Shown: positions 11,319-20,713, numbered from the stretch's first letter. The stretch is DNA of 64,000 nucleotides from Atlanticothrix silvestris CENA357 (GCF_016056295.1 NZ_JAECZB010000007.1:16618-80617), one strand, 5' to 3'. Program-made: numbers and translations. Notes: a model not told the origin generated them from the letters alone.

Positions 11319-12029
11319 ATGAGAGGAAATAGCGACCAAAATTTAGTGGTTTTGACGCTTTATATTATTGGCGTTTCTTACGTCTTTAATCTCATGGTTG
11401 AATCCATCGACGATCAAGTAAAGTTTGCGTATAAGAAAGCAACCGTCGAAGATCAACTCAAAGAACAAAATCTTCAAGATCAGATTGGAATTTCTTTTAA
11501 ACTCAATGCCTCGTATTCGCTAGGAAAACCCGAAGAGGAACTAAAGGAATTATTAATTAGTATTGAAAATAAATCTGACAATCTTGCTATATATGTTGAT
11601 TGGGATAGTAGTACTTTAGTATTTGAAACCACTAAGCAATCACGTCGAGTTATTCGGAAATCACCAGGTTTGACTCGTGACTTAGGTGTACCACAAGTTC
11701 CGAGTCTGATTGCGCCCAAAAAAACACTTTCAGAGGCAGTAACAGCAGAGAATGTTTTTGAGCGTGACCCAGTATCTGCAATTTACAAACCTACTTCCCC
11801 GTTACTTGATATCACCGGGCTGAAAAAGTCGCAAAAAAAGCTGTACAACGACTTTATGAATAGAAGAAATGAGTTGGAATTTTCACTCCAGCTGGTGATT
11901 AGAATCGCTGAGACGCGTGTAGGTTTACCTGTGGGTATCAACATACCTCCTGTATACATTATCAATTGCCCTTTCACTGTCAAAAAATTACTTTGGACTT
12001 ACGCCTTACCCTGGAATAAAAAGAAGTGA
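11319..12029 (+). CDS. Hypothetical protein, possibly membrane-anchored (236 aa)
   Basis: I do not recognise a family. The N-terminus contains one hydrophobic stretch (LVVLTLYIIGVSYVFNLMV, about residues 9-27) that could anchor the protein. A charged and then mainly beta-like region follows, with motifs such as YVDWDSSTLVFETTKQSRRV. The C-terminus (PFTVKKLLWTYALPWNKKK) is basic. It lies between corA and rnpB with no evident operon partner. Codon use resembles its neighbours, so it is probably a resident gene. The start is uncertain because no strong ribosome site is present. Confidence 0.6.
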   Translation: MRGNSDQNLVVLTLYIIGVSYVFNLMVESIDDQVKFAYKKATVEDQLKEQNLQDQIGISFKLNASYSLGKPEEELKELLISIENKSDNLAIYVDWDSSTLVFETTKQSRRVIRKSPGLTRDLGVPQVPSLIAPKKTLSEAVTAENVFERDPVSAIYKPTSPLLDITGLKKSQKKLYNDFMNRRNELEFSLQLVIRIAETRVGLPVGINIPPVYIINCPFTVKKLLWTYALPWNKKK

Positions 12030-12076
12030 TCCGTACCACAAAGACAGATTATGCCATCCAAGATTACACTGGAAAT

Positions 12077-12513
12077 AGGGAGAGAGTAGGCGCAGGCGAT
12101 TGCAGATCAGTTATGATAACTGGTTTGAGGAAAGTCCGGACTCCCGAAAGACCAAACTTGCTGGATAACGTCCAGTGCGAGCGATCGTGAGGATAGTGCC
12201 ACAGAAAGATACCGCCAGGACAATTAAAAATGTAAGATAACTAATTTTTAATTTTTAATTTTGCATTTTTAATTGTTTCTGGTAAGGGTGCAAAGGTGCG
12301 GTAAGAGCGCACCAGCAGCGTCGAGAGGCGCTGGCTCGGTAAACCCCGGTTGGGAGCAAGGTCATAGGAACTATGGTTGGTCTTTTACCAGTTCCATAGC
12401 ATAGAGCCGCTAGAGGCGTTTGGTAACAAGCGTCCCAGATAGATAATCGCCCTCAAAAGTGTTGAAAATCACTTATGAGAACAGAACCCGGCTTATGTCC
12501 AACTCTCTCCCCT
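12077..12513 (+). ncRNA. rnpB: RNase P RNA
   Basis: This is the catalytic RNA of RNase P, which trims tRNA 5' ends. The P1 stem is formed by AGGGAGAGAGT at the 5' end and ACTCTCTCCC at the 3' end. Conserved type-A landmarks are present in order: GAGGAAAGTCCGGACTCC, GTGCCACAGAAA, GGTAAACCCCGG and AGAACCCGGCTTATG. AT-rich direct repeats of TAATTTT type (about 12225-12276) interrupt the P12 region, as known for heterocystous cyanobacteria. A T-run follows P1 directly. The exact ends are set by P1 pairing and may be off by a few bases. Confidence 0.95.
12225..12276 (+). repeat. Short tandem repeat insertion in rnpB P12
   Basis: TAATTTT- and TTTTAAT-type units are repeated several times between the conserved core blocks of rnpB. 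Such STRR insertions in the P12 helix are established for Nostoc/Anabaena rnpB. Confidence 0.75.
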
Positions 12514-12718
12514 TTTTTTAAACTGAATCAAAAATCAAAAATTAAAAGTTAGGAATTATACCATTTCACGAAAAATCTGATACAGATGTAAACCCTGAAA
12601 ACTTTGCTGCATCTAAGTTCTTTAATTGCGAATTGCGAATTGCGAATTGGTATTAGAAGTTCTTTTCTTTACTTACCCTGCTTCCTGCTCCCTGCTCCCC
12701 ATTCCCCCATCCGACTTG

Positions 12719-13438
12719 ATGACACTTGTTTATCCACGCCGTCAGCGACAACTCGAAAGCTTAGTTAGAAAATTAGGTCTGCCAAAAGGAGCGCCTGTTA
12801 AGTGGGATCTACTAGATTTGGCGTTGACTCATCCCACTGTGTCTGAATCAGCAAACTATGAACAGTTGGAGTTTGTAGGTGATGCTGTGGTGCGATTAGC
12901 GGCGGCTGTTGTGTTGTGGGAAAAATATCCCGATTGTCAAGTTGGGGATTTTGCAGCAATTCGTTCGGTATTAGTGAGCGATCGCATCCTCGCTCAATTG
13001 GCAAGAGAATATGGTTTAGAGTTATACTTGCTCGTCGCTGGCAGTGCTACCAGCGATAAAGTTGGTCAAGAGTCAAGATTGGCAGATGCTTTTGAAGCTA
13101 TTTTGGGCGCGCTTTATCTCAGCACCAATAACCTAGAACTCATTCGCCCCTGGCTAGACCCGCACTTTCAAAAACTAACAACAGAAATTCGCCTCGATCC
13201 GGCTAGACTGAACTACAAAGCTGCTCTACAAGAATGGACTCAAGCACACTTTAAAGTTTTACCTGAATACCGGGTCGCAGAAGTCAATCAAACTAACCGC
13301 ACTCTAGAGCGTTTTTTCGCTGAAGTGTGGCTACACGACAACAAACTAGGTGAAGGTAAAGGACGCTCAATTAAAGCCGCTGAACAAGCTGCTGCCAAAG
13401 TAGCTTTTTTAGGTATTGCTAATCAGAATAATCCCTGA
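12719..13438 (+). CDS. rnc: Ribonuclease III
   Basis: RNase III cleaves double-stranded RNA in rRNA maturation and RNA turnover. The catalytic domain carries the signature YEQLEFVGDAVVRLAAA, in which the usual ERLEFLGDA is slightly altered but the Glu and Asp are kept, and a second metal-binding segment LADAFEAILGALYL. A double-stranded-RNA-binding domain follows (YKAALQEWTQAHFKVLPEY to the C-terminus). The ATG at 12719 gives 239 aa. An upstream frame from 12626 consists of repeat-derived sequence and is rejected. Nostocales encode several RNase III-type enzymes, so the paralogue is not specified. Confidence 0.92.
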   Translation: MTLVYPRRQRQLESLVRKLGLPKGAPVKWDLLDLALTHPTVSESANYEQLEFVGDAVVRLAAAVVLWEKYPDCQVGDFAAIRSVLVSDRILAQLAREYGLELYLLVAGSATSDKVGQESRLADAFEAILGALYLSTNNLELIRPWLDPHFQKLTTEIRLDPARLNYKAALQEWTQAHFKVLPEYRVAEVNQTNRTLERFFAEVWLHDNKLGEGKGRSIKAAEQAAAKVAFLGIANQNNP

Positions 13439-13475
13439 ACTCAAAAGACAGTTGATTGCTGATAATCATGTTTAT

Positions 13476-13512
13476 GTCAGTGGTCAGTTGTCAGTGGTCA
13501 GTTGTTAGTGGT
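13476..13512 (+). repeat. Heptad repeat array, left arm
   Basis: Tandem units of GTCAGTG and GTCAGTT type end just before the ribosome site of the next gene. The arm is the inverted counterpart of the array at 13891-13938, so the two bracket a single gene. Confidence 0.85.
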
Positions 13513-13517
13513 GGGAG

Positions 13518-13895
13518 ATGGTAAAGTCTGATTTTGAGAATTTGCGGGTTTACCAACTTGCCGAGAGTCTTGCTGATGAGATTTGGAACATTGTTGGCAA
13601 ATGGGAACAATTTGCCAAAGATACAGTTGGTAAACAAATTGTTCGTTCTGTTGATAGTATTGGTGCAAATATAGCAGAGGGCAGTGGTCGGTATAACTAT
13701 CAAGATAATCGACGCTTTGTCAGGATTGCCAGAGGCTCTTTAAATGAAACAGGATATTGGTTGCGAAGAGCTTATACCCGCAATTTGCTGACACAACAGC
13801 AAGTAAATAAGCTCAAACCAATCGTTGATGAACTTTCACCCAAGTTAAACGCTTACCTAAAATCTATCGGCAATATTCCAGAAAAAAAAGACTGA
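13518..13895 (+). CDS. Four-helix bundle protein (23S rRNA intervening-sequence family)
   Basis: The 125-aa product belongs to the small four-helix bundle family first found as ORFs within 23S rRNA intervening sequences; its molecular role is unknown. Family motifs are FENLRVYQLAESLADEIW at the N-terminus, SIGANIAEGSGRY in the middle, and a following segment ARGSLNETGYWLRRA. The start follows GGGAG at four bases. The gene is flanked by heptad arrays in inverted orientation, and the TGA stop codon is itself part of the right-hand array (ACTGACAAC). This suggests movement or capture of the gene together with the repeats, which is an inference. Confidence 0.88.
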   Translation: MVKSDFENLRVYQLAESLADEIWNIVGKWEQFAKDTVGKQIVRSVDSIGANIAEGSGRYNYQDNRRFVRIARGSLNETGYWLRRAYTRNLLTQQQVNKLKPIVDELSPKLNAYLKSIGNIPEKKD

Positions 13896-13938
13896 CAACT
13901 GACAACTGACAACTGACAACTGACCACTAACAACTAAA
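13891..13938 (+). repeat. Heptad repeat array, right arm
   Basis: Five or more CAACTGA-type units are followed by CCACTAA and CAACTAA. The array contains the stop codon of the preceding gene and is inverted relative to 13476-13512. Confidence 0.85.
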
Positions 13939-13948
13939 CTATTAACAA

Positions 13949-14986
13949 ATGATTAAAATCGCAGTTATCGGGGTTGGGCGTTGGGGAGTGCATTTGCTGC
14001 GGAACTTTTTGGCACATTCTCAAGTAAGTGTAGTAGCAGTAGTAGATCCGCATCCAGAAAAATTGGCGGCGGTTAAGCAGCAGTTTAACTTAGATGAAAG
14101 TATATTATTGACAACACAGTGGGAGTCATTGCAACAATTGCCAGAACTGACAGCAGTGGCGATCGCAACTCCAGCTACAACCCACTATGCTTTAGTTAAG
14201 GACGCTCTGAAACAGGGATACCATGTTTTGGCAGAAAAGCCCTTAACTCTGGACTCAGAGGAATGTCAGGAACTTTGCCAATTGGCAGAACAACAACATT
14301 TAATCCTAATGGTTGACCACACTTATTTATTTCACCCAGCGGTTGAACAAGGGCAAGCTGTAGTTCAGGCAGGCAAATTAGGCAATTTACGTTACGGCTA
14401 TGCTACCCGCACCCATTTAGGGCCAGTCCGACAAGATGTCGATGCCCTCTGGGACTTAGCAATTCACGATATTGCTATTTTTAACAATTGGCTGGGTCAA
14501 ATACCAGTGAAAGTACAGGCAAGTGGTCAGGTTTGGTTACAAGAAAACAAGAGTGGGGAACTTACCAATTTTCCATCAGGCTTGGCGGACTTAGTATGGG
14601 TAACACTGACATATCCAAATAACTTTCAAGCACATATTCACCTTTGCTGGCTCAATCCCGATAAACAACGACGGCTTGCAGTTGTGGGCAACCTTGGCAG
14701 CTTGATTTTTGATGAAATGTTGCCATCTTCGCCTTTGACTTTGCTACATGGTGAATTTGAATCTCAGGGAAATCAATTTTTGCCCGTGAATCAAAGGCGA
14801 GAAGTGTTGGAATTAGAAGCAGGTGAACCTTTGCAGCGGGTTTGCGATCGCTTTATTACCTGTATTCTCAAGAATACTCCTCCAGTGATTTCATCTGGTT
14901 GGGTGGGCACAGAATTAGTAGAGATTCTCTCTGCTCTAACAGCATCTCTTAACCAAGGCGGCCAAGCTGTTTTTTTAAGGGACTAA
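13949..14986 (+). CDS. Gfo/Idh/MocA family oxidoreductase
   Basis: This is a 345-aa NAD(P)-dependent sugar or inositol dehydrogenase-like protein. The Rossmann start IAVIGVGRWGVHLLRNF is at residue 3, and the family signature HVLAEKPLTL (EKP motif) lies near residue 93. DHTYLFHPAV and the helix DLAIHDIAIFNNWLG follow in the C-terminal domain. The natural substrate cannot be deduced; many cyanobacterial members act in cell-envelope sugar metabolism. The start lies directly downstream of a repeat array, without an obvious operon partner. Confidence 0.87.
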   Translation: MIKIAVIGVGRWGVHLLRNFLAHSQVSVVAVVDPHPEKLAAVKQQFNLDESILLTTQWESLQQLPELTAVAIATPATTHYALVKDALKQGYHVLAEKPLTLDSEECQELCQLAEQQHLILMVDHTYLFHPAVEQGQAVVQAGKLGNLRYGYATRTHLGPVRQDVDALWDLAIHDIAIFNNWLGQIPVKVQASGQVWLQENKSGELTNFPSGLADLVWVTLTYPNNFQAHIHLCWLNPDKQRRLAVVGNLGSLIFDEMLPSSPLTLLHGEFESQGNQFLPVNQRREVLELEAGEPLQRVCDRFITCILKNTPPVISSGWVGTELVEILSALTASLNQGGQAVFLRD

Positions 14987-15107
14987 TACTTAATCATCAA
15001 TGTTTAATATTTAGATACGTTCGCTCTGGCTTGTGATATAAGCAATGCTCCTTGCAGTGTGCGATCTTACTTATAATTAAAAATAAATATATATAGATTA
15101 TTAAAAT

Positions 15108-15332
15108 ATGAAAGTTTTAAAGCTAGCGGCAGTAATTGATGCATCAGGAAATTTACATCTTGATATACCTACAGAATTATCGGCTGGGACTGTTGATGTA
15201 GTTATAGTTTTAAACCCTAGTATCCCAGAAAATCTAAAAGAGAAATCCTACGATTTTTCGGATTTAGCAGGAGGTTTAAGCTGGGAGGGTGATAATGTAG
15301 CAATGCAGAGGGTATTACGGGATGAATGGTAA
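15108..15332 (+). CDS. Antitoxin of a VapBC-like pair
   Basis: This 74-residue protein has a beta-rich N-terminal half (AAVIDASGNLHLDIPTELS), resembling the small antitoxins that precede PIN-domain genes in cyanobacteria. The C-terminal half is acidic and probably neutralises the toxin (DFSDLAGGLSWEGDN). Its stop codon lies inside the toxin gene: the toxin ATG starts 11 bases before the antitoxin ends, which is a typical coupled arrangement. Members of this kind usually bind DNA and autoregulate, but I see no clear operator. Its role is inferred mainly from the partner. Confidence 0.75.
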   Translation: MKVLKLAAVIDASGNLHLDIPTELSAGTVDVVIVLNPSIPENLKEKSYDFSDLAGGLSWEGDNVAMQRVLRDEW

Positions 15333-15699
15333 ACGTTATCTCCTCGACACAAATGCTATCATCGCTCTATTACAAGGCTCTGCAACGTTGGTTACATTAT
15401 TACAAAACGCTGATTGGGTTGGAATTTCTATCATTAGCCAAATTGAATTTCTCGCCTTTTCTGGACTGACTGAAGATGATCGGCAGCTATTTGAACAGTT
15501 TCTCAAACGTGTAGAGATAATTAATTTGCTAGCTAGCAATAATTTATTAATCAAACAGATTATTCAAACTCGCTTGCAATATAGGGTAAAACTTCCAGAT
15601 GCGATTATTGCTTCCACTGCACTTCAAGCTGGAGCTAATTTAGTAACTGCCGATCAGGAATTCACAAAGGTGGTGAGTTTGATAGTTATTAACTGGTAA
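15322..15699 (+). CDS. VapC-type PIN-domain toxin
   Basis: The 125-aa product has a PIN ribonuclease fold, usually targeting tRNA or rRNA. The acidic residues are conserved in the expected places: YLLDTNAIIALL at the N-terminus, SQIEFLAF in the middle, and PDAIIASTALQ plus VTADQEF near the end. These form the Mg2+-binding quartet of active VapC toxins. It overlaps the preceding antitoxin by 11 bases, so translation is coupled. Nothing looks inactivated. Confidence 0.87.
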   Translation: MNGKRYLLDTNAIIALLQGSATLVTLLQNADWVGISIISQIEFLAFSGLTEDDRQLFEQFLKRVEIINLLASNNLLIKQIIQTRLQYRVKLPDAIIASTALQAGANLVTADQEFTKVVSLIVINW

Positions 15700-15869
15700 A
15701 TATCGCACTCTACTCCAAACAACCAAAAAGCAAACTGAGAAGTCAGCACTTTGCTATTACAACTTTTCCTAAAACCCCAAAAGCGTATCGCACTTAGTTT
15801 AATTAACCAACACTCATTTCAGCGTGCGATCGCTACGACGAGTATAAATTAGGTATTTTAAATAACACC

Positions 15870-17966
15870 CTACCTTTCGCCTTTTTTCTTAGCACAAGTT
15901 CTTCCAGATGAAAGGCTTGGAAGAGTATCTTGCTGCTGTATGAAACTCACTTCATAAGTGTTTTCCTCAAGTGAAGACTCACAACTGTCTCCATTGAACT
16001 CCGTTTTATTAGATTCACCGACTTTGGTGGAATTGTCTTGAAGTGAGTCTTCTAAAGTGGTAGGGTAGGAACCTAAATTTTCTAAACCCTCTTTCTCTAT
16101 TGATGCAGGTAAAGGAGAGATATCAATCAAAGGCAAAACAATCTTGACTATTGTGCCTAGATTTAGACCTGCACTTTCAAGAGTAATGCTACCTCCCATC
16201 AGTTCAATCAAGTTTCGTGAAATAGCTAGCCCTAGCCCTGTACCTTCAACCTTACGTGTAGTACCACCATCTACCATGACAAATGGACGAAATAATTTGT
16301 GTTGTTGGGCAGGCTCAATTCCTAAGCCTGTATCTGTAATACTAATAATCACCTGGGATTTTGCATCATCAGTGTATTTAATTTCTGTAGCGATCGTGAT
16401 GCTTCCGTCATCGGTGAACTTAGTTGCATTACCGATAATATTAATTAATACCTGTTTTAATTTTGCTGCGTCCGCCTTCACGAAAATTGGCTCATCACCA
16501 AAGTCAATTTTTAACTGTAAGCCTTTCTTTTGAACATTGACTGATTGTAAATTAATGACATCTTGCAATAATTGCCGCAAGTCAATAAGTTCTAAAACTA
16601 CTGAGAGCTTACCTGCTTCAATTTTGGAAATATCAAGCAAATCGTTAATAATACTTAGTAAATGAATCGCTGTTTCATCTGCACGCTTGAGAAACTCCAT
16701 TTCTTCTTCTCGGCTATCGCACAAGCCATCTTGAACCAGACGTACACAGTTAATAATAATATTTAATGGGTTTCTCAATTCATGAGAAGTTGTGGCTAAA
16801 AACTGACTTTTGACTTGGTTAGCAGTTTTGGCTTCTTTCCAAGCGATTTCTAATTCTTCTGCCCAAGCTTTAAGTCTCTCAACCATTTGATCTAGTGCTT
16901 GTGCCAGTTGATTGAATTCCCGAATACTGAAGTTGTGGGGTATCGGTTGTGCGGTGTGGTGGCTATGAATATTTAGAGCATAATCTCGCAGTTCTTCTAC
17001 AGGACGTGCTAGGTAAGGAGCCAAACAAAGCGATGCCAACAAACTCGCACCAATTAAACCAACTGTCAAAACGATAAGAATAAGTTTTATTTCCTCTAAA
17101 CCTAGCAAAGCATTATCTACACTTGTAACAGCTAAAAGTATCCATTTTTGTCCCTGTTGTTGTGTAACTGGATTGGCAATAGTCGTATAACCAGCGACAA
17201 ATTCTCTATTTTCTTGAAAAGTTAAATTGATCGAATTATTGCGCCTAGCAATCGCATTTTTAACGACGCTTTGAAGTCGAGAAGCGTCTGGATGTTTTTG
17301 AATATTACTTCCCACTCGTTCTATTGACGGATGGGCGAGGATTGTGCCATCCTCAGCAATTACTAACATCGAGCCTGCGAGTGATCCTGGCCCATTTTTA
17401 GTTTGCTTGTACAGTGATGACTTAAGACTCAAAGCATACTGCAATTTTCCAGCTTTATTGTATACTGGTACACATAATACTACTTGCAGTTGGCTCCGTG
17501 GATTCTGTTGACCAGTTATTCCTGACTTGGATGGTAGTATTGTCTTAACATCAATCCCGTCACTAGGAACAGGTAATTTTAAGTCTGTAATTGCCTTATC
17601 GCCACAGGTACTGGCAATAACATTGCCATTTTGCACATTAGTTAATTGTAAGCAGTCAATATCAACATAAGTTGGCATTTCTGCTAGTTGAGTCAAATAT
17701 TCTTGTACTTCTGTAGGTGATCCAGACTGAACAACTGCTGTTCGACTGGCAATTAACAAGTTAGTTTTGAGGCTAGCGATCGCACTAACTATCTTCTCAC
17801 CTTTAGTGACGGCGCTTTCTGTGAGATTTTGACGAGCAGTTGTTAACAGGCTGGAACGCGCCTTATTTAAAGCTACAATTTGTCCTATAAATAACACTGG
17901 GACAAACAACAGCAAAATTCTTGTTACTAAAATACGACGAAAGGATGATTGACGGGGCTTAGCCAT
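15870..17966 (-). CDS. Sensor histidine kinase (double-Cache-type sensor, HAMP, HisKA, HATPase)
   Basis: This is a 698-aa membrane-bound kinase without a neighbouring response regulator. A first membrane segment (about residues 11-32) and a second (about 294-318) enclose a periplasmic Cache-like sensor domain. HAMP follows, then the phospho-acceptor helix ATTSHELRNPLNI with His395. The ATP-binding domain has the N box (LINIIGNATKF), G1 (DTGLGI) and G2 (GTGLGLAISRNLIELMGG). All catalytic motifs are intact. The last 80 or so residues are Ser/Glu-rich without a recognisable domain. The ligand is unknown. Confidence 0.9.
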   Translation of the reverse strand: MAKPRQSSFRRILVTRILLLFVPVLFIGQIVALNKARSSLLTTARQNLTESAVTKGEKIVSAIASLKTNLLIASRTAVVQSGSPTEVQEYLTQLAEMPTYVDIDCLQLTNVQNGNVIASTCGDKAITDLKLPVPSDGIDVKTILPSKSGITGQQNPRSQLQVVLCVPVYNKAGKLQYALSLKSSLYKQTKNGPGSLAGSMLVIAEDGTILAHPSIERVGSNIQKHPDASRLQSVVKNAIARRNNSINLTFQENREFVAGYTTIANPVTQQQGQKWILLAVTSVDNALLGLEEIKLILIVLTVGLIGASLLASLCLAPYLARPVEELRDYALNIHSHHTAQPIPHNFSIREFNQLAQALDQMVERLKAWAEELEIAWKEAKTANQVKSQFLATTSHELRNPLNIIINCVRLVQDGLCDSREEEMEFLKRADETAIHLLSIINDLLDISKIEAGKLSVVLELIDLRQLLQDVINLQSVNVQKKGLQLKIDFGDEPIFVKADAAKLKQVLINIIGNATKFTDDGSITIATEIKYTDDAKSQVIISITDTGLGIEPAQQHKLFRPFVMVDGGTTRKVEGTGLGLAISRNLIELMGGSITLESAGLNLGTIVKIVLPLIDISPLPASIEKEGLENLGSYPTTLEDSLQDNSTKVGESNKTEFNGDSCESSLEENTYEVSFIQQQDTLPSLSSGRTCAKKKGER

Positions 17967-18260
17967 CTATTGTCTCACTTCGCATCTGCAAACCACAACA
18001 CCAAAGATATGCAATTAAACCTACTTAAAGGAGACATTTTCTTAAGTTATGAAGATTTTGTTGTCAGCCCCTAACAATATCAAGTGTTTAAGATGTGAAA
18101 AGAAACATGCTATACCAAAAATTGCATAGGTTAGAGATGAAAGTGACTTATGTTGCATATAGATACAGTGATGAAAACAGTAAAAGTTAATTTGCAGGCA
18201 AAGATTTTTTTGAAATTAACACACTAGCAAGGAAAATATCCAAACTATCAAACCAACCAG

Positions 18261-18992
18261 ATGGAGCAACATCGTCCTCACACCACAGTAATTTTGGCAA
18301 TGAGTGCAGATGGCAAGATAGCAGATTTTAAACGATCGCCTGCTCGGTTTGGCTCAGGGGCTGATAAGGCACATCTCGAAAAACAAATCGCTACTTCTGA
18401 TGCCGTTTTGTTAGGTGCTGGCACTCTCCGTGCCTACGGTACAACACTTGCCGTATCACAACCAGTTCTGCTGCAACATCGAATACAGGAGGGTAAACCC
18501 ACCCAGCCGATTCATATAGTGATTACACAATCGGCTAACCTCAATCCGGAAATTTACTTTTTTCAGCAACCAATCAGACGCTGGTTACTTACGAACACAG
18601 CGGGGGCGCACTATTGGCAAGAACACGAACAGACACTTATTGGCACTAGGGAAACCTCCGCACAGGAATGTCCTGCAAAATTTGAGCAGATTTTGGTTTT
18701 TGAAACACCAACAGGTAAAATCGACACTTTGGCTGCTTTGCAACATCTGGCATCTATACATATAACACGCTTAGCGGTACTAGGCGGTGGTGAATTAGTA
18801 GCCTCTATGCTTGAATTAGATTTGATTGATGAATTATGGCTTACTGTCTGCCCTTTGATCTTAGGTGGTGCTACTGCACCCACACCAGTAGAAGGTCAAG
18901 GATTTCTTGGGGAATTAGCTCCCCGACTCCAGCTTTTAGAAGTTGAGACAATCGAGCAAGAAGTCTTCCTGCATTATCGTCTGCAACGATAA
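18261..18992 (+). CDS. RibD C-terminal/dihydrofolate-reductase-like reductase
   Basis: The 243-aa protein corresponds to the reductase half of RibD, which in riboflavin synthesis reduces the ribosylamino-pyrimidine with NADPH. The family start VILAMSADGKIADF, the segment AVLLGAGTLRAYG and the nucleotide-binding loop LAVLGGGELVASML are visible. There is no deaminase domain, so it is not a bifunctional RibD. Stand-alone members may act in riboflavin synthesis or on other substrates. It is not next to other rib genes. Assignment to the superfamily is firm, and the exact reaction is not. Confidence 0.82.
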   Translation: MEQHRPHTTVILAMSADGKIADFKRSPARFGSGADKAHLEKQIATSDAVLLGAGTLRAYGTTLAVSQPVLLQHRIQEGKPTQPIHIVITQSANLNPEIYFFQQPIRRWLLTNTAGAHYWQEHEQTLIGTRETSAQECPAKFEQILVFETPTGKIDTLAALQHLASIHITRLAVLGGGELVASMLELDLIDELWLTVCPLILGGATAPTPVEGQGFLGELAPRLQLLEVETIEQEVFLHYRLQR

Positions 18993-19096
18993 GCAGATTA
19001 GATTACCTTAAATAAGGGAATTGGAAATGGGAAGAAGGCGGAGGGGCAGGGAAGAGGTTACTGTAAATTCCCCCTTGCTTCCCCTGCTCCCCTGAC

Positions 19097-20275
19097 ATGG
19101 AACAACTTAAGCCTAGATACTCTACCGTTTGGATCAACAAAATCGCCGAAGTACCCCAAGATGCCTGGGATGCTTTAGCAATCCCTCTAAAAACTCCGTT
19201 TTTAGAATGGCAGTGGCTAAATCATTTAGAAACTTCACAAAGTGCTACTGCTAAAACTGGCTGGTTGCCAAATCACTTGACACTGTGGCGAGATAGAACA
19301 CTGATAGCAATAGCTCCACTTTATCTCAAAGGACATAGCTACGGTGAATTTGTGTTCGATCACCAATGGGCGGAGTTAGCCGATCGCCTCGGCATACAAT
19401 ACTACCCTAAACTGTTGGGAATGACACCGTTTACCCCTGCTGAAGGTTATCGATTTTTAATTGCTCCAGGGGAAGATGAAGATGAAATTACAGCGTTGAT
19501 GGTGCATGAAATAGATACTTTTTGCGCTAAACATCGAATTTCTGGATGTCATTTTCTCTATGTTGATCCCGAATGGCGACCAGTGCTGGAACGACAGGGT
19601 TTTACTAGTTGGTTACATCACAGTTATATTTGGGAAAACCTAGGTTTTCAAACATTTGATGATTACTTAGCATTGTTTAACGCCAATCAACGCCGCAATA
19701 TTAAGCGGGAACGTAAAGCAGTTGAGAAAGTCGGTTTACGACTGCAAGCGGTGACTGGGGATGAAATTCCTAAGTCTTTGTTTTCTTTGATGTACCAATT
19801 CTATGCTGATACTTGTGATAAATTTGGCTGGTGGGGTAGCAAGTACTTAACAAAACAATTTTTTGAGCAACTGCATAGTGATTATCGCCATCGGGTGTTG
19901 TTTTTTGCTGCATATCACGAACAAGATAATCGTCAACCTGTTGGTATGTCTTTTTGTTTATTCAAAGGAGACAGATTATATGGACGCTATTGGGGTAGTT
20001 TCCAAGAAATAGATTGCTTACATTTTGATGCTTGTTATTATGCACCGATTGAGTGGGCGATCGCTAACGGGATTGAAAGTTTTGATCCCGGTGCAGGAGG
20101 TCGTCACAAAAAACGTCGCGGTTTTCCTGCAATGCCTAATCACAGTCTGCACCGCTTTTATAACAATCGTTTAGCAAAAATTCTCCGTCCCTATATTCAA
20201 GAAGTAAATCAACTCGAACAGCAAGAAATTGACGCGATGAATGCAGAGTTGCCTTTTAATCAGAAAGAAAAATAA
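19097..20275 (+). CDS. FemAB/GNAT-like N-acyltransferase
   Basis: This 392-aa protein belongs to the peptidoglycan FemAB-like family (COG3146), in which two GNAT folds are fused. Recognisable stretches are PFLEWQWLNHLE near the N-terminus, FNANQRRNIKRERKAVEK in the middle, and FDPGAGGRHKKRRGF near the C-terminus, which is the best-conserved motif of the group. Members are presumed to aminoacylate or acylate unknown substrates; no reaction is established here. It is followed by a long repeat region and has no evident operon partner. Confidence 0.82.
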   Translation: MEQLKPRYSTVWINKIAEVPQDAWDALAIPLKTPFLEWQWLNHLETSQSATAKTGWLPNHLTLWRDRTLIAIAPLYLKGHSYGEFVFDHQWAELADRLGIQYYPKLLGMTPFTPAEGYRFLIAPGEDEDEITALMVHEIDTFCAKHRISGCHFLYVDPEWRPVLERQGFTSWLHHSYIWENLGFQTFDDYLALFNANQRRNIKRERKAVEKVGLRLQAVTGDEIPKSLFSLMYQFYADTCDKFGWWGSKYLTKQFFEQLHSDYRHRVLFFAAYHEQDNRQPVGMSFCLFKGDRLYGRYWGSFQEIDCLHFDACYYAPIEWAIANGIESFDPGAGGRHKKRRGFPAMPNHSLHRFYNNRLAKILRPYIQEVNQLEQQEIDAMNAELPFNQKEK

Positions 20276-20299
20276 AAACTCTATTATAGGTAGAGTTTT

Positions 20300-20713
20300 G
20301 TCAGTAGTTAGTGGTTAGTGGTTAGTGGTTAGTGGTTAGTGGTCAGTGGTCAGTGGTTAGTGGTTAGTGGTTATTAATAAAGTTTATGGTGTGGGTATTA
20401 AATCAGACTAAAACAACTGGCAACACTTCTCTACGAGACGCTCCGCGTTAAGCGTAGCTATGCCGCAGGCTTTACGACAAGCTACTTCGGCTGCGCGGCA
20501 GTTGAATCTCGACTTCGCTCTATTTCCGCGTAGCGATGCACTGAGCTTACCGAAGTGTCGAAACTCATACCGAGTTGCGCTCAAAGATAGTAACTCAGGG
20601 TTCAGATAGATAAGCAATGCCCCATTTCTAGATACTATTTCTGAATGCAACTTAGTATCAGTACAAGTCAGTGCATCACTGACAACTAACAACTAACAAC
20701 TAACAACTGACAA
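20300..20713. repeat. Inverted heptad arrays flanking a GC-rich dispersed repeat
   Basis: The stretch between the FemAB-like gene and moeA holds no credible gene. It opens with GTTAGTG/GTCAGTG units (20300-20372) and closes with the inverted CAACTAA type (20678-20713). In between is a GC-rich Nostoc-type dispersed repeat with segments such as GAGACGCTCCGCGTTAAGCG and TATGCCGCAGGCTTTACG. A short minus-strand frame across it reflects repeat composition and is not called. Confidence 0.8.

Noticed and set aside
16144..16533. 129-aa plus-strand frame opposite the histidine kinase
   Set aside because: It lies opposite the well-supported HATPase domain and has no family features.
20408..20692. 94-aa minus-strand frame between the FemAB-like gene and moeA
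   Set aside because: It is composed of dispersed-repeat sequence that occurs in many places in such genomes and has no protein-like conservation.
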